From contig WOZN01000179.1 in NCBI GenBank assembly GCA_011620245.1, positions 1 to 6,728 on the forward strand: 6,728 nt of DNA, read 5' to 3'. The position numbers and the translations under genes were made by a program. The stretch comes from Acidovorax sp. GTDB lineage: Bacteria; Pseudomonadota; Gammaproteobacteria; Burkholderiales; Burkholderiaceae_C. This document shows, in pieces, positions 1 through 6,506 of the stretch. Every line of letters starts with the position of its first letter. The stretch's first letter is position 1. The notes below the pieces were generated by a model, which saw only the letters and a list, made by a program, of their open reading frames with translations, ran no database searches and was not told where the DNA came from.

Positions 1-113
1 GGGTTGGCACCCAGCTGATCGGCGGCTGCAGCATAAACCAGCCACGACAGGGGCAGCAGGCACAGCACGAACAGCACCGGTTTCGCCGCCGGGTGGAGCA
101 GGAGTTTTCTCAT
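1..113 (-). CDS. msrQ: MsrQ, haem-binding membrane subunit of the MsrPQ methionine sulfoxide reductase (N-terminal fragment)
   Basis: Only the first 37 codons and two bases are present; the gene runs off the left edge. The fragment starts MRKLLLHPAAKPVLFVLCLL, continues through a hydrophobic first membrane segment (about residues 12-30) and reaches an LGANP motif. MsrQ/YedZ proteins typically have a first transmembrane helix followed by an LGANP-like sequence, so the match is good for so short a piece. In the family MsrQ is a b-type haem integral membrane protein that passes electrons from the quinone pool or a flavin reductase to periplasmic MsrP. It lies 47 bp downstream of msrP on the same strand, the usual msrP-msrQ order. 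No strong Shine-Dalgarno is visible before the ATG at 113. The call depends on both the fragment and its neighbour. Confidence 0.85.
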   Translation of the reverse strand, partial: MRKLLLHPAAKPVLFVLCLLPLSWLVYAAAADQLGAN

Positions 114-160
114 GGCAAAACAGACCGGAGACGTTGCCTGAAAGGCCGCAGCGGCGCGGT

Positions 161-1156
161 TCAGTAGAACTTCTTGAGGTCCATGCCGGCGTAGAGCTGC
201 CCCACCTGGGCCTCATAGCCGTTGAACATCAATGTCTTGCGCTTCCTGGCAAACAGGCCGTCTTCGCCAATGCGCCGCTCGGTGGCCTGGCTCCAGCGCG
301 GGTGGTCCACGTTGGGATTCACATTGGAGTAAAAGCCATATTCCTGTTGGGCCGCCTTGTTCCAGGCGGTTCCCGGCTCTTTCTCGACAAAGCGGATCTT
401 GACGATGCTCTTGGCGCTCTTGAAGCCGTATTTCCAGGGCACCACCAGGCGCACCGGCGCACCGTTCTGGTTGGGCAACACCTCGCCATACATGCCAAAA
501 GCCAGCAGGGTGAGCGGGTGCATGGCCTCGTCCATGCGCAGGCCTTCCGTATAGGGCCAGTCGAGCACGCGCGAGCCCACATAGGGCATCGTCGCCTTGT
601 CGGCCAGCGTTACGAACTCCACATATCTGGCGCTGCCCTGCGGCTCCACGCGCCGGATCAGCTCGGCCAGCGAGTAGCCCACCCAGGGGATGACCATGGA
701 CCAGCCCTCCACGCAGCGCAGGCGGTAGATGCGTTCTTCCTGCGCGCTGAGCCGGAGCAGGTCTTCGATACCGTACTTGCCGGGCTTCTTGACCAGCCCT
801 TCCACCTCCACCGTCCAGGGCATGGTCTTCAGGGTGTGCGCATTGCGGGCGGGGTCGGCCTTGCCGGTGCCGAACTCGTAAAAGTTGTTGTAGGTGCTCG
901 CGTCCTTGTAGGCGGTGAGCTTCTCCATCGAGACAGCCCCCGCCACTGCCGACCTGGCACCCGCCAGCGCCGCCAGTTTGCCAGGACGCGCCGCCTGGGC
1001 CATCGCCTCGCGAGCGGCCCAGGATGCCAAAGCGGCCCCAGCAGCACCGCCCGCCATGAGCTTGAGCATGCGCCGGCGATCCTCGTACACCGCACGCGGG
1101 GTGATTTCGCAGGAATGCGGGTGCTTGAATCCCGAATCGCGCGATGGAATCAGCAT
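161..1156 (-). CDS. msrP: MsrP, periplasmic protein-methionine-sulfoxide reductase, molybdopterin catalytic subunit
   Basis: The 331-aa product belongs to the sulfite-oxidase-type molybdopterin family and matches MsrP/YedY in length and layout. The N-terminus carries a Tat signal: [10 protein letters not shown] at residues 25-34, an Ala/Gly-rich hydrophobic stretch, and a likely cleavage after AMA near residue 53. The segment [14 protein letters not shown] (146-159) contains Cys148, the expected molybdenum ligand. Other family-typical stretches are [19 protein letters not shown] (229-247) and the C-terminal [16 protein letters not shown]. The family reduces methionine sulfoxide in oxidised periplasmic proteins, with electrons from MsrQ, encoded just downstream. 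The ATG at 1156 is chosen because GGAGG lies 5 bases upstream and because later starts would lose the twin arginines. The 193-bp gap before it contains a palindrome and an inverted repeat, so it may have its own promoter. Function is known from the family; export is inferred from sequence. Confidence 0.96.
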   Translation of the reverse strand: MLIPSRDSGFKHPHSCEITPRAVYEDRRRMLKLMAGGAAGAALASWAAREAMAQAARPGKLAALAGARSAVAGAVSMEKLTAYKDASTYNNFYEFGTGKADPARNAHTLKTMPWTVEVEGLVKKPGKYGIEDLLRLSAQEERIYRLRCVEGWSMVIPWVGYSLAELIRRVEPQGSARYVEFVTLADKATMPYVGSRVLDWPYTEGLRMDEAMHPLTLLAFGMYGEVLPNQNGAPVRLVVPWKYGFKSAKSIVKIRFVEKEPGTAWNKAAQQEYGFYSNVNPNVDHPRWSQATERRIGEDGLFARKRKTLMFNGYEAQVGQLYAGMDLKKFY

Positions 1157-1222
1157 GGGAGCCTCCGGTCATTCTTTGGTGGAAACGGCTGTGCGGTAGA
1201 GCAGGACAACTGCCAGTGTCTG

Positions 1223-1270
1223 CCATTGCGTTCCCTGGACCGCCCCCAGGTCACACCCGAGACGCAATGG
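1223..1270. promoter_or_regulatory. Inverted repeat upstream of msrP, possible operator or hairpin
   Basis: CCATTGCGT at 1223-1231 is matched exactly in inverted orientation by ACGCAATGG at 1262-1270. A smaller inverted pair, CCTGG (1234-1238) and CCAGG (1246-1250), lies between them. The repeat is 67 to 114 bp upstream of the msrP start. It could be a split operator or the foot of an RNA leader hairpin. Nearby GCAGGCCTGC (1273-1282) is a perfect 10-bp palindrome. No convincing -35/-10 pair was found here, so the regulatory role is only inferred from position. Confidence 0.3.
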
Positions 1271-1314
1271 TTGCAGGCCTGCCCTGCCTGCCCGGCATCC
1301 CCGTCAGACCATCA

Positions 1315-1395
1315 GAACATGTGCACGCTTTCAGAACGTGTTCACGTTCTCAGAGCGTGCCGTAGCTGTGCAGGCCGCTCAGGAACATGTTCACG
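1315..1395. repeat. Three degenerate copies of a 13-bp motif around the end of ccsB
   Basis: GAACATGTGCACG (1315-1327), GAACGTGTTCACG (1334-1346) and GAACATGTTCACG (1383-1395) differ by one or two bases and lie in the same orientation. The second forms part of the larger palindrome at 1323-1360. The third lies inside ccsB and encodes part of the conserved C-terminus, so its resemblance may be chance. The first two are 19 bp apart, close to two helical turns. Confidence 0.35.
1323..1360 (-). terminator. Imperfect 38-bp palindrome spanning the ccsB stop codon, likely terminator
   Basis: The arms GCACGCTTTCAGAACGTG (1323-1340) and 1343-1360 pair at 16 of 18 positions around a central TT. The inner 8 bp of each arm (1333-1350) pair perfectly. 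The ccsB stop codon is at 1350-1352, so the structure covers the last ccsB codons and the first downstream bases, a place typical of a transcript-end hairpin for the resB-ccsB unit. The bases after it on the minus strand (ACATGTTCTGATGG) are only mildly T-rich, so this is not a textbook intrinsic terminator; RNA stabilisation or a protein-binding site are alternatives. Confidence 0.45.
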
Positions 1396-2693
1396 CCCAG
1401 AAACGCGAAGGTGGTGACCACCAGCCCGACCAGCGCCCACCAGGCAGATATGGTGCCGCGCAGGCCTTTCATCAGGCGCATGTGCAGCCACGCTGCATAG
1501 TTGAGCCACACGATCAGCGCCCAGGTTTCCTTCGGGTCCCAGCTCCAGTAGCCACCCCAGGCCTCTGCGGCCCACAGGGCGCCCAGCACGGTGGCAATGG
1601 TGAAGAAGGCGAATCCCACCGCGATGGACTTGTACATCACATCGTCCAGGGTCTCGAACGGCGGCAGGCGCGCCGCAATGCGCTTGCGGCCGAACAGAAT
1701 GCCCGCCACGATAAGAGCGGAGATGCCAAAGTACACCATCCAGAAGCTGCCGCCGTTCTCCGCCGTCGCTCCTTGCCGGAACACGATCGGCTCGAAGCAC
1801 AGCACCACGCCCAGCAGCCACAGCGGCGCCAGCTTGTACCAGCGGGTCTCGCTGGCCTGCTGCTTGATCAGGTAGGCAAATGCCACCATGGCCGCCAGCG
1901 CGAAAGTGCCGTAACCGATGAAGTTGGCGGGCACATGCAGTTTCATCCACCAACTCTTGAGGGCTGGCACCAAAGGCTGGATCGCATGCGCCTCGCGCAC
2001 CACGGTGTACCAGAGCAGAAAGCCCACGGCCGCACTGACCACCAGCATCACAAAGCCCCCCAGGGCACGGGTCTGGTAATGCTCCTCGTAATACAGATAG
2101 AACGTGGTGGTGATCCAGCAAAAGAGCACGAACACTTCATAAAGGTTGCTCACCGGGATATGGCCCACATCGCTGCCGATGAGGTAGCTTTCGTACCAGC
2201 GCACCAGCGTGCCAATGAGCGCCATGCCCACGGCCACCCACGCAAGGCGCGAACCGATCAGGCCCATGGTGTGGCCCTCGCCGCGGGCAAACATGCCCAT
2301 CCAGTAAAACGCCGTGCTCATGAAGACAAGCATGCTCATCCACAGAATGGCCGACTGGCTGGACAGGAAATACTTGAGCCCGAACACCGTGTCGGCCCGT
2401 GCAAGACTGCCCGCGCCATCCTGCTGGTACAGGCCGATGGCCACCAGGGCCAGCGCCGCCACCACCAGCATCAACACCCGCAGCGGACGCCAGAACCAGC
2501 CCAGCCAGATGGTGCAGGGAATGGCCCCCAGCAGGATGCCTTTTTCGTACACATCCATGTAGCTGCCGTAGCGTTGCAGCGCATACAGCCCCCCCGCGGC
2601 CACGATGGCGGCAAACAGCCAGTCGAACCAGTTGCGGCGGGAGAAAAACCCCTCGTTGAGAGAGATGGTGGTGCTGGTGGTGGCGGTATTCAT
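1350..2693 (-). CDS. ccsB: CcsB (ResC/CcsA family), haem-handling subunit of the system II cytochrome c synthase
   Basis: The 447-aa product is a polytopic membrane protein with many hydrophobic helices and the WWD signature of the haem-handling family: AWGGYWSWDPKETWALIVW, about residues 378-396. Histidines at the positions expected of the haem ligands are His253 (KLHVPANF, before WWD), His404 (AAWLHMRL, just after it) and His442 (SGLHSYG, at the C-terminus). PVSNLYE at 180-186 is another family motif. With ResB it moves haem to the outer face of the membrane and attaches it to CXXCH cysteines of apocytochromes. It starts 8 bp after the resB stop, with GAGGT overlapping that stop, so the two are probably translationally coupled. 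Length and motifs are complete. Haem-ligand assignments come from the family, not from experiment on this protein. Confidence 0.95.
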   Translation of the reverse strand: MNTATTSTTISLNEGFFSRRNWFDWLFAAIVAAGGLYALQRYGSYMDVYEKGILLGAIPCTIWLGWFWRPLRVLMLVVAALALVAIGLYQQDGAGSLARADTVFGLKYFLSSQSAILWMSMLVFMSTAFYWMGMFARGEGHTMGLIGSRLAWVAVGMALIGTLVRWYESYLIGSDVGHIPVSNLYEVFVLFCWITTTFYLYYEEHYQTRALGGFVMLVVSAAVGFLLWYTVVREAHAIQPLVPALKSWWMKLHVPANFIGYGTFALAAMVAFAYLIKQQASETRWYKLAPLWLLGVVLCFEPIVFRQGATAENGGSFWMVYFGISALIVAGILFGRKRIAARLPPFETLDDVMYKSIAVGFAFFTIATVLGALWAAEAWGGYWSWDPKETWALIVWLNYAAWLHMRLMKGLRGTISAWWALVGLVVTTFAFLGVNMFLSGLHSYGTL

Positions 2694-2704
2694 GCGTTAC
2701 CTCA
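2694..2704 (-). promoter_or_regulatory. ccsB ribosome binding site overlapping the resB stop codon
   Basis: On the minus strand the junction reads TGAGGTAACGCATG: the resB TGA (2702-2704) shares its last two bases with GAGGT (2699-2703), and the ccsB ATG follows 5 bases after that. This layout is typical of translational coupling, which would keep ResB and CcsB in similar amounts. It also fixes the ccsB start. Confidence 0.75.
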
Positions 2705-4849
2705 ATGGGGACGAGCCCCGATCAGTTTTTCAGCGAGCTGGACGAACTCCCGGTCGCCGTCCATGGTCTTGCGATTGGTGGACAGCGCCATCAGGGCATG
2801 CGACTGTTCACCCTGCGGCGTAACCCACACCCACACGCGGCGCTCGCGCACGTAGAGCATGGCAAAAACACCCAGAATCAGCAAGGCGCAGCCCAGATAG
2901 ACAATGTTCTTGCCAGGGGCTCGCGCCACCTGAAAGACACTGGCCTGCACCTGGGTGAAGTCCTTGAGCTCAAACGCCAGCGGCGCCGGGTAGAACTGCG
3001 CATCACTGAGCGACAGCACTGCCTGCGTCATGAAGGTCCGCGTCTGTTCACTCTGGGCCAGGGGTTTCAGGCCGGCACGCTCGCGCGTGAGCTGGGCCAG
3101 CTCGAACAGGGCGCCGTTCAGAATGCGCACCAGCACCTCACCGGCACGCGAGCGTTCCGCCTCGGGCACATTGGCCTCCATGAAATCAGAAATGGCCTGT
3201 AAGCCACCCACCTTTTTGCCCTCGGGCCCGTTGTTGCTGCCGGCAAACAGCGCCAGCGCCCGCAACGCGGACTGCGTCAGCTGCTCGGCCAGTTCGGGGC
3301 GCGACGCCTCCACTGCCTGCGACACATATCGGCGCACGGCCTGCTCACGCGCGGCGGGGTCAGCCAGCGCAGCATGAAGGCGCATGAACCCGTCCATGGA
3401 ACTCTGGTCGTCGGCAGGAACACGCAGGTAACGGAACGGATCGGCGGGGTTCTCACGCACCCCCAGCAGGAACACGGGCACCCCATCGCCGGTTTCCACC
3501 GGCAGCATGTAGTTGTGGAATTCGCGCGCCTGGCCGGCCGCATCGCGCAGCTTGTAAGTCACGCTGGGGCCCACATTGCGCAGCTCCTTCTTGGTCACGG
3601 TCTTGTTGGCGGCGCCCAGGCGCGATTCCACCGACTCGCGCAGGTCCACCTTGCGCACATCGGCACCCGACCCAGGCGCGCCTGCAGCACCGCCAAAATT
3701 CTCGACATTGATCGTGCGCAGGGCCGTGAATTCGAGCATGAGTTTCTCGCCGCCCGGGGCACCGCCGTTGCCGACCAGTTCGGTCGATCCGCCCACCGTG
3801 CCCTCGACATCAAACGCCTTGGCGCCCGCCACCATGGGCACCGCACGCAGCTTGAGGTGTGAGCCGCCATCGTCGAAACTCGACTGGTAGATCTCGACCC
3901 CCTTGTAGCTGGCGGGGTGGTTCACCTCGATGCGGGAAGGCGTTTTCTCGCCAGTGGCCTTGTCGTGGATGACGATCTCGCTGGCGAACAGCTTGGGCAT
4001 GCCGGTGGAGTAATACTCCACGATGAACTTCTTGAGTTCGATGGCAAAGGGCAGCTCCTGCAGCAGCACGCCGTCGGACTGGCTCAGGATGGCCGTGTCC
4101 GACTGCGTTCCCTCGGCCACCACCAGGTTGCCACGGAACGCGGGATTGCGTTCGGACAGGCGGTGCTCGGGCTTGACCTCGGAAATGAGGCCACTGCCGG
4201 CATAGGGCGTTTTTCCGCCCAGCAGCATCTGGGCCCGCACGATCAGGTCGCCGTCAAACAGCCCGCCCAGGCAGATGAGCACGATGGAGCTGTGCGCGGC
4301 GATATAGCCGAGCTTGTTGACCGCCCCCGCCTTGGCTGCCACCATCCAGCCGGAGCCCCCACCCTTGGCCGAATCCCGCTGCTGCAGCCGCACCTTCCAG
4401 CCGCCACCGGCCAGCAGGGCACCAATGCGGCGCGCCTCGGCTTCAGCGGACCCGCTGAGTTCGGCCTGCGCCTTGTGGTGAAAGGCCTTGAGGCTTTGCT
4501 CGCGGATGTTTTCCTTATAGACCTTGAGGTCCACCAGAATCTTGGGGGTGTTGCGGGCAATGCACAAAGAAATGCTGACCACCAGGAACGCCAGGATCAG
4601 CAGGAACCACCACGCGCTGTACACCGTATTGAGCTGGATGGCCGCAAAGAGCTCCGCCCAGAACGGGCCGAACTGGTTCACGTAGTTCACCGCAGGCTCA
4701 TGCTGCTTGAGTACCGTGCCAATGACCGACGCGATGCAGATCACCGTCAGCAGCGAAATGGCAAACCGCATCGATGACAGCAGTTCGACCCCGGCGCGCA
4801 GGGCCTGGGAGCCGGACCGGACGCGAAGGCCCTGGGTGTTGTCGGACAT
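2702..4849 (-). CDS. resB: ResB (Ccs1 family), system II cytochrome c biogenesis protein
   Basis: The product from the ATG at 4849 is 715 aa. It has membrane segments near residues 27-47 (MRFAISLLTVICIASVIG), 79-99 and 180-198 (the last with the family-like AAHSSIVLICLGG, His186), then a large periplasmic domain of about 450 residues. A fourth membrane segment lies at about 649-667, before a cytosolic tail. This is the long ResB form expected in betaproteobacteria. ResB binds apocytochrome c and works with CcsB, which follows it with an overlapping ribosome binding site. An upstream GTG at 4915 is in frame but adds 22 atypical residues and would run through a terminator-like hairpin, so the ATG is preferred even though no clear Shine-Dalgarno precedes it. 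Cytochrome c4, a likely client, is the next gene upstream. Transcription must either read through the hairpin at 4876-4900 or start very close to the gene. Confidence 0.94.
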   Translation of the reverse strand: MSDNTQGLRVRSGSQALRAGVELLSSMRFAISLLTVICIASVIGTVLKQHEPAVNYVNQFGPFWAELFAAIQLNTVYSAWWFLLILAFLVVSISLCIARNTPKILVDLKVYKENIREQSLKAFHHKAQAELSGSAEAEARRIGALLAGGGWKVRLQQRDSAKGGGSGWMVAAKAGAVNKLGYIAAHSSIVLICLGGLFDGDLIVRAQMLLGGKTPYAGSGLISEVKPEHRLSERNPAFRGNLVVAEGTQSDTAILSQSDGVLLQELPFAIELKKFIVEYYSTGMPKLFASEIVIHDKATGEKTPSRIEVNHPASYKGVEIYQSSFDDGGSHLKLRAVPMVAGAKAFDVEGTVGGSTELVGNGGAPGGEKLMLEFTALRTINVENFGGAAGAPGSGADVRKVDLRESVESRLGAANKTVTKKELRNVGPSVTYKLRDAAGQAREFHNYMLPVETGDGVPVFLLGVRENPADPFRYLRVPADDQSSMDGFMRLHAALADPAAREQAVRRYVSQAVEASRPELAEQLTQSALRALALFAGSNNGPEGKKVGGLQAISDFMEANVPEAERSRAGEVLVRILNGALFELAQLTRERAGLKPLAQSEQTRTFMTQAVLSLSDAQFYPAPLAFELKDFTQVQASVFQVARAPGKNIVYLGCALLILGVFAMLYVRERRVWVWVTPQGEQSHALMALSTNRKTMDGDREFVQLAEKLIGARPH

Positions 4850-4875
4850 GGATGAAATAGGGGGCTGCGGGGCGC

Positions 4876-4900
4876 GAAAGAAAAAAGGGCGGAACCACCC
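4876..4900 (-). terminator. Intrinsic terminator-like hairpin between cytochrome c4 and resB
   Basis: On the minus strand GGGTG (4900-4896) pairs with CGCCC (4891-4887) around the tetraloop GTTC, giving five pairs including one G-U, and is followed at once by TTTTTTCTTTC (4886-4876). A GC stem with a T-tract is the standard intrinsic terminator form, although the stem is short. It lies 89 bp past the cytochrome c4 stop and 26 bp before the resB ATG, so it probably ends most cytochrome c4 transcripts and limits read-through into resB-ccsB. Confidence 0.55.
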
Positions 4901-4952
4901 GTGCGATGGACCCACCCTTTTTGGGTTTGTTTATTGGCGGTTGGTTCCGTGC

Positions 4953-4970
4953 AGCCCGGACGCCCGGGCT
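4953..4970 (-). repeat. GC-rich hairpin after the cytochrome c4 stop
   Basis: AGCCCGG (4953-4959) and CCGGGCT (4964-4970) form a perfect 7-bp stem with a 4-base loop, 18 bp downstream of the cytochrome c4 stop codon. It lacks a T-tract on either strand. It could protect the 3' end of the cytochrome c4 message, act together with the terminator-like hairpin further on, or be a small REP-like palindrome. Which of these applies cannot be decided from one copy. Confidence 0.45.
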
Positions 4971-4988
4971 ACGGGTGGCGCAAAGTGA

Positions 4989-5630
4989 TCAGCGCAGGCC
5001 AGCAATGTAGTCGGCCACCGCCTTGATTTCCAGGTCGTTGAGCTTGGCAGCCACCTGAGCCATCTGGTTGCTGTTGGCGCGCGAACCGTCGCGGAACATT
5101 TTCAGTTGCAACGTCGTGTAGTCGGCGTGCTGACCCGACAGGCGGGGGTATTGGATCGGAATGCCGGCGCCGTTGGGGCTGTGGCAGCCCGCACAGGCGG
5201 CAATCTGGCGGTCCGAAATGCCGCCGCGGTAGATGCGCTCACCCAGGGCCACCAGGTCCTTGTCGGAAGAAAAACCGGCCTTGGCAGGCTTGGAGGCCAC
5301 CCAGTAGGCGATGTTCTTCATGTCCTCGTCGGTCAGCATCGACGCAAAGCCCGTCATGATGGCGTTGTTGCGCTTGCCGGACTTGAATTCCTGCAACTGC
5401 TTGACCAGATATTCCGGGTGCTGTTGTGACAGCTTCGGGTTGGCCGCAATGGTGGAATTGCCATCTGCACTGTGGCATGCAGCGCACACCGCGGTGAAGC
5501 TGGCCTCGCCCTTGACCAGGTCGGGCTTGGCCGCCATGGTCGGCGCCGCGGGGGTTGCGCCCGCAGAAAAGGCCGGGAAAGCGGGTGCTGCCAGTGCGGC
5601 AGCCATCAGCATAGAGGCGAGCAACTTCAT
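4989..5630 (-). CDS. Di-haem cytochrome c4, periplasmic electron carrier
   Basis: The 213-aa product starting MKLLASMLMAAALAAPAFPA has a Sec signal peptide, with a likely cleavage after AFSA near residue 23. Two cytochrome c domains follow, each with a haem site: CAACH at 49-53 and CAGCH at 146-150. Met92 (NAIMTGFA) and Met190 (NSNQMAQVA) lie where the family has its axial methionine ligands. Two-domain c4 cytochromes usually have about this length and pass electrons from the bc1 complex or quinol side to terminal oxidases. The ATG at 5630 is chosen because it begins the signal peptide; an upstream in-frame start at 5690 would add 20 unlikely residues and pass through the promoter. No clear Shine-Dalgarno is seen. 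The gene is divergent from engB and lies upstream of resB-ccsB, the system that would attach its haems. Confidence 0.93.
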   Translation of the reverse strand: MKLLASMLMAAALAAPAFPAFSAGATPAAPTMAAKPDLVKGEASFTAVCAACHSADGNSTIAANPKLSQQHPEYLVKQLQEFKSGKRNNAIMTGFASMLTDEDMKNIAYWVASKPAKAGFSSDKDLVALGERIYRGGISDRQIAACAGCHSPNGAGIPIQYPRLSGQHADYTTLQLKMFRDGSRANSNQMAQVAAKLNDLEIKAVADYIAGLR

Positions 5631-5665
5631 ATCAGGGTCTGTATTTAGGTCCGCAAAACCTCGCG

Positions 5666-5695
5666 ATTCTACAATGAGGCTCCAACGCATCCCAA
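5666..5695 (-). promoter_or_regulatory. Predicted sigma70-type promoter for cytochrome c4
   Basis: On the minus strand TTGGGA (5695-5690) is separated by 18 bases from TAGAAT (5671-5666). These match TTGACA and TATAAT at 4 and 5 of 6 positions. Transcription would begin near 5659, giving a leader of about 28 bases before the ATG at 5630. Its -10 box overlaps that of the opposing engB promoter. Confidence 0.55.
5670..5675 (+). promoter_or_regulatory. Predicted -10 box of the engB promoter
   Basis: TACAAT matches TATAAT at 5 of 6 positions and would start transcription near 5682, about 20 bases before the engB ATG. No good -35 is seen at the normal distance: the best nearby hexamers (around 5644-5652) match poorly. 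The promoter may therefore be weak or helped by an activator. Confidence 0.45.
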
Positions 5696-5701
5696 TTTTT
5701 C

Positions 5702-6445
5702 ATGACGACACCCTCCACCGCGCCAGTTGCTGGCCCCCTTGCGCCCGCACCCGACGCCAAAATCGCCATGGGCTGGATGCACACCGCCAGGTTCCTGACC
5801 ACGGCCGCGCAGTTGCACCATCTGCCGCCCATCAACGTGCCCGAGATCGCTTTCGTGGGCCGCTCCAACGCAGGAAAATCCACCTGCATCAACACGCTTA
5901 CCCAGCAAAAGCAGCTGGCATTTGCCTCCAAGAAACCCGGCCGCACGCAGCACATCAATTTGTTCTCGCTAGGCAGGCAGGGCGTGACCGACGCAGTGCT
6001 GGCCGATCTGCCAGGCTATGGCTATGCCGCCGTGTCGCGCTCGGACAAGGTGCGCTGGCAGCAGGTGATGGTGAACTACCTGGTCAGCCGCCCCGGCCTC
6101 ACGGGCATCGTGCTGCTGTGCGACCCGCGCCTGGGCCTGACCGAACTCGATGAAGCCCTGCTTGAAGTGGTGCGCCCACGTGTCGAGGAAGGCCTGAAAT
6201 TCCTGATCTTGCTGACCAAGGCCGACAAGCTCACCCGCGCCGAGCAGGCCAAGGTGCTGTCGATTACGCGACTGCAGGCCGGTGGCGGCGAGGTCAAGAT
6301 GTTCTCGGCCCTCAAAAAGCAGGGGGTGGACGAGGTGGCCCAGCTGCTGTGGCAATGGGCGCACCCCATGGTGCCGGCTGCCGTAGCGGCCCAGACAGCG
6401 CCCGGGCCCACAACCGACGCATCCGAGGATTCTCAGCAAAATTAG
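5702..6445 (+). CDS. engB: EngB/YsxC/YihA, ribosome biogenesis GTPase
   Basis: The 247-aa product has all GTPase motifs in order: G1 GRSNAGKST (53-61), G2 around GRT (80-82), G3 DLPGYG (102-107), G4 TKAD (172-175) and G5 FSA (201-203). This TrmE-Era-EngA-YihA-type GTPase is known to be needed for large ribosomal subunit assembly and is often essential. The protein has an N-terminal extension of about 25 residues rich in Pro and Ala, and a low-complexity polar tail after about residue 225. The ATG at 5702 fits the predicted -10 box and a short leader, but there is no Shine-Dalgarno. In-frame Met23 (5768) or Met26 are possible later starts. It is the only plus-strand gene in the window, divergent from cytochrome c4, and is followed by non-coding structured DNA. 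Confidence 0.96.
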   Translation: MTTPSTAPVAGPLAPAPDAKIAMGWMHTARFLTTAAQLHHLPPINVPEIAFVGRSNAGKSTCINTLTQQKQLAFASKKPGRTQHINLFSLGRQGVTDAVLADLPGYGYAAVSRSDKVRWQQVMVNYLVSRPGLTGIVLLCDPRLGLTELDEALLEVVRPRVEEGLKFLILLTKADKLTRAEQAKVLSITRLQAGGGEVKMFSALKKQGVDEVAQLLWQWAHPMVPAAVAAQTAPGPTTDASEDSQQN

Positions 6446-6450
6446 GCGCT

Positions 6451-6495
6451 GGCGCTTATGCATGCTGCGGGAATAGCTACTGAATGCATAGCGCC
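6451..6495 (+). repeat. Hairpin just after the engB stop, possible terminator or dispersed palindrome
   Basis: GGCGCT (6451-6456) plus ATGCAT (6458-6463) pairs with ATGCAT (6484-6489) plus AGCGCC (6490-6495), giving 12 pairs with one bulged T at 6457 and a 20-base loop. It begins 6 bp after the engB stop. No T-tract follows, so if it ends engB transcription it does so without the usual signal. Its composition (GGCGCTGGCGCT, TAGCTACTGAAT) resembles short intergenic palindromes I associate with Comamonadaceae, but this memory is unverified. Confidence 0.5.
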
Positions 6496-6506
6496 ATGAT
6501 CCTAAA

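Noticed and set aside
134..1417. Long plus-strand open frame (427 codons) opposite msrP
   Set aside because: It lies antisense to a clear MsrP gene and its translation is rich in His, Arg, Gly and Ala without domain character, as expected from GC-biased third positions.
1338..2855. Plus-strand open frame of 505 codons opposite ccsB
   Set aside because: Antisense to a complete CcsB with all family motifs; the translation is His/Gln/Arg-rich and matches no family I recognise.
3917..4777. Plus-strand open frame of 286 codons opposite resB
   Set aside because: Shadow of resB, with no ribosome binding site or recognisable motif.
4850..4915. GTG at 4915 as the start of resB
   Set aside because: It would add 22 residues of Pro/Phe-rich sequence, unlike ResB N-termini, and runs through the terminator-like hairpin.
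4914..4926. ACCC-TTTTT-GGGT hairpin as a plus-strand terminator
   Set aside because: Only four pairs, and no plus-strand transcript is expected to end there.
5631..5690. Upstream start at 5690 for cytochrome c4
   Set aside because: It would bury the signal peptide behind 20 residues and place the start inside the predicted promoter.
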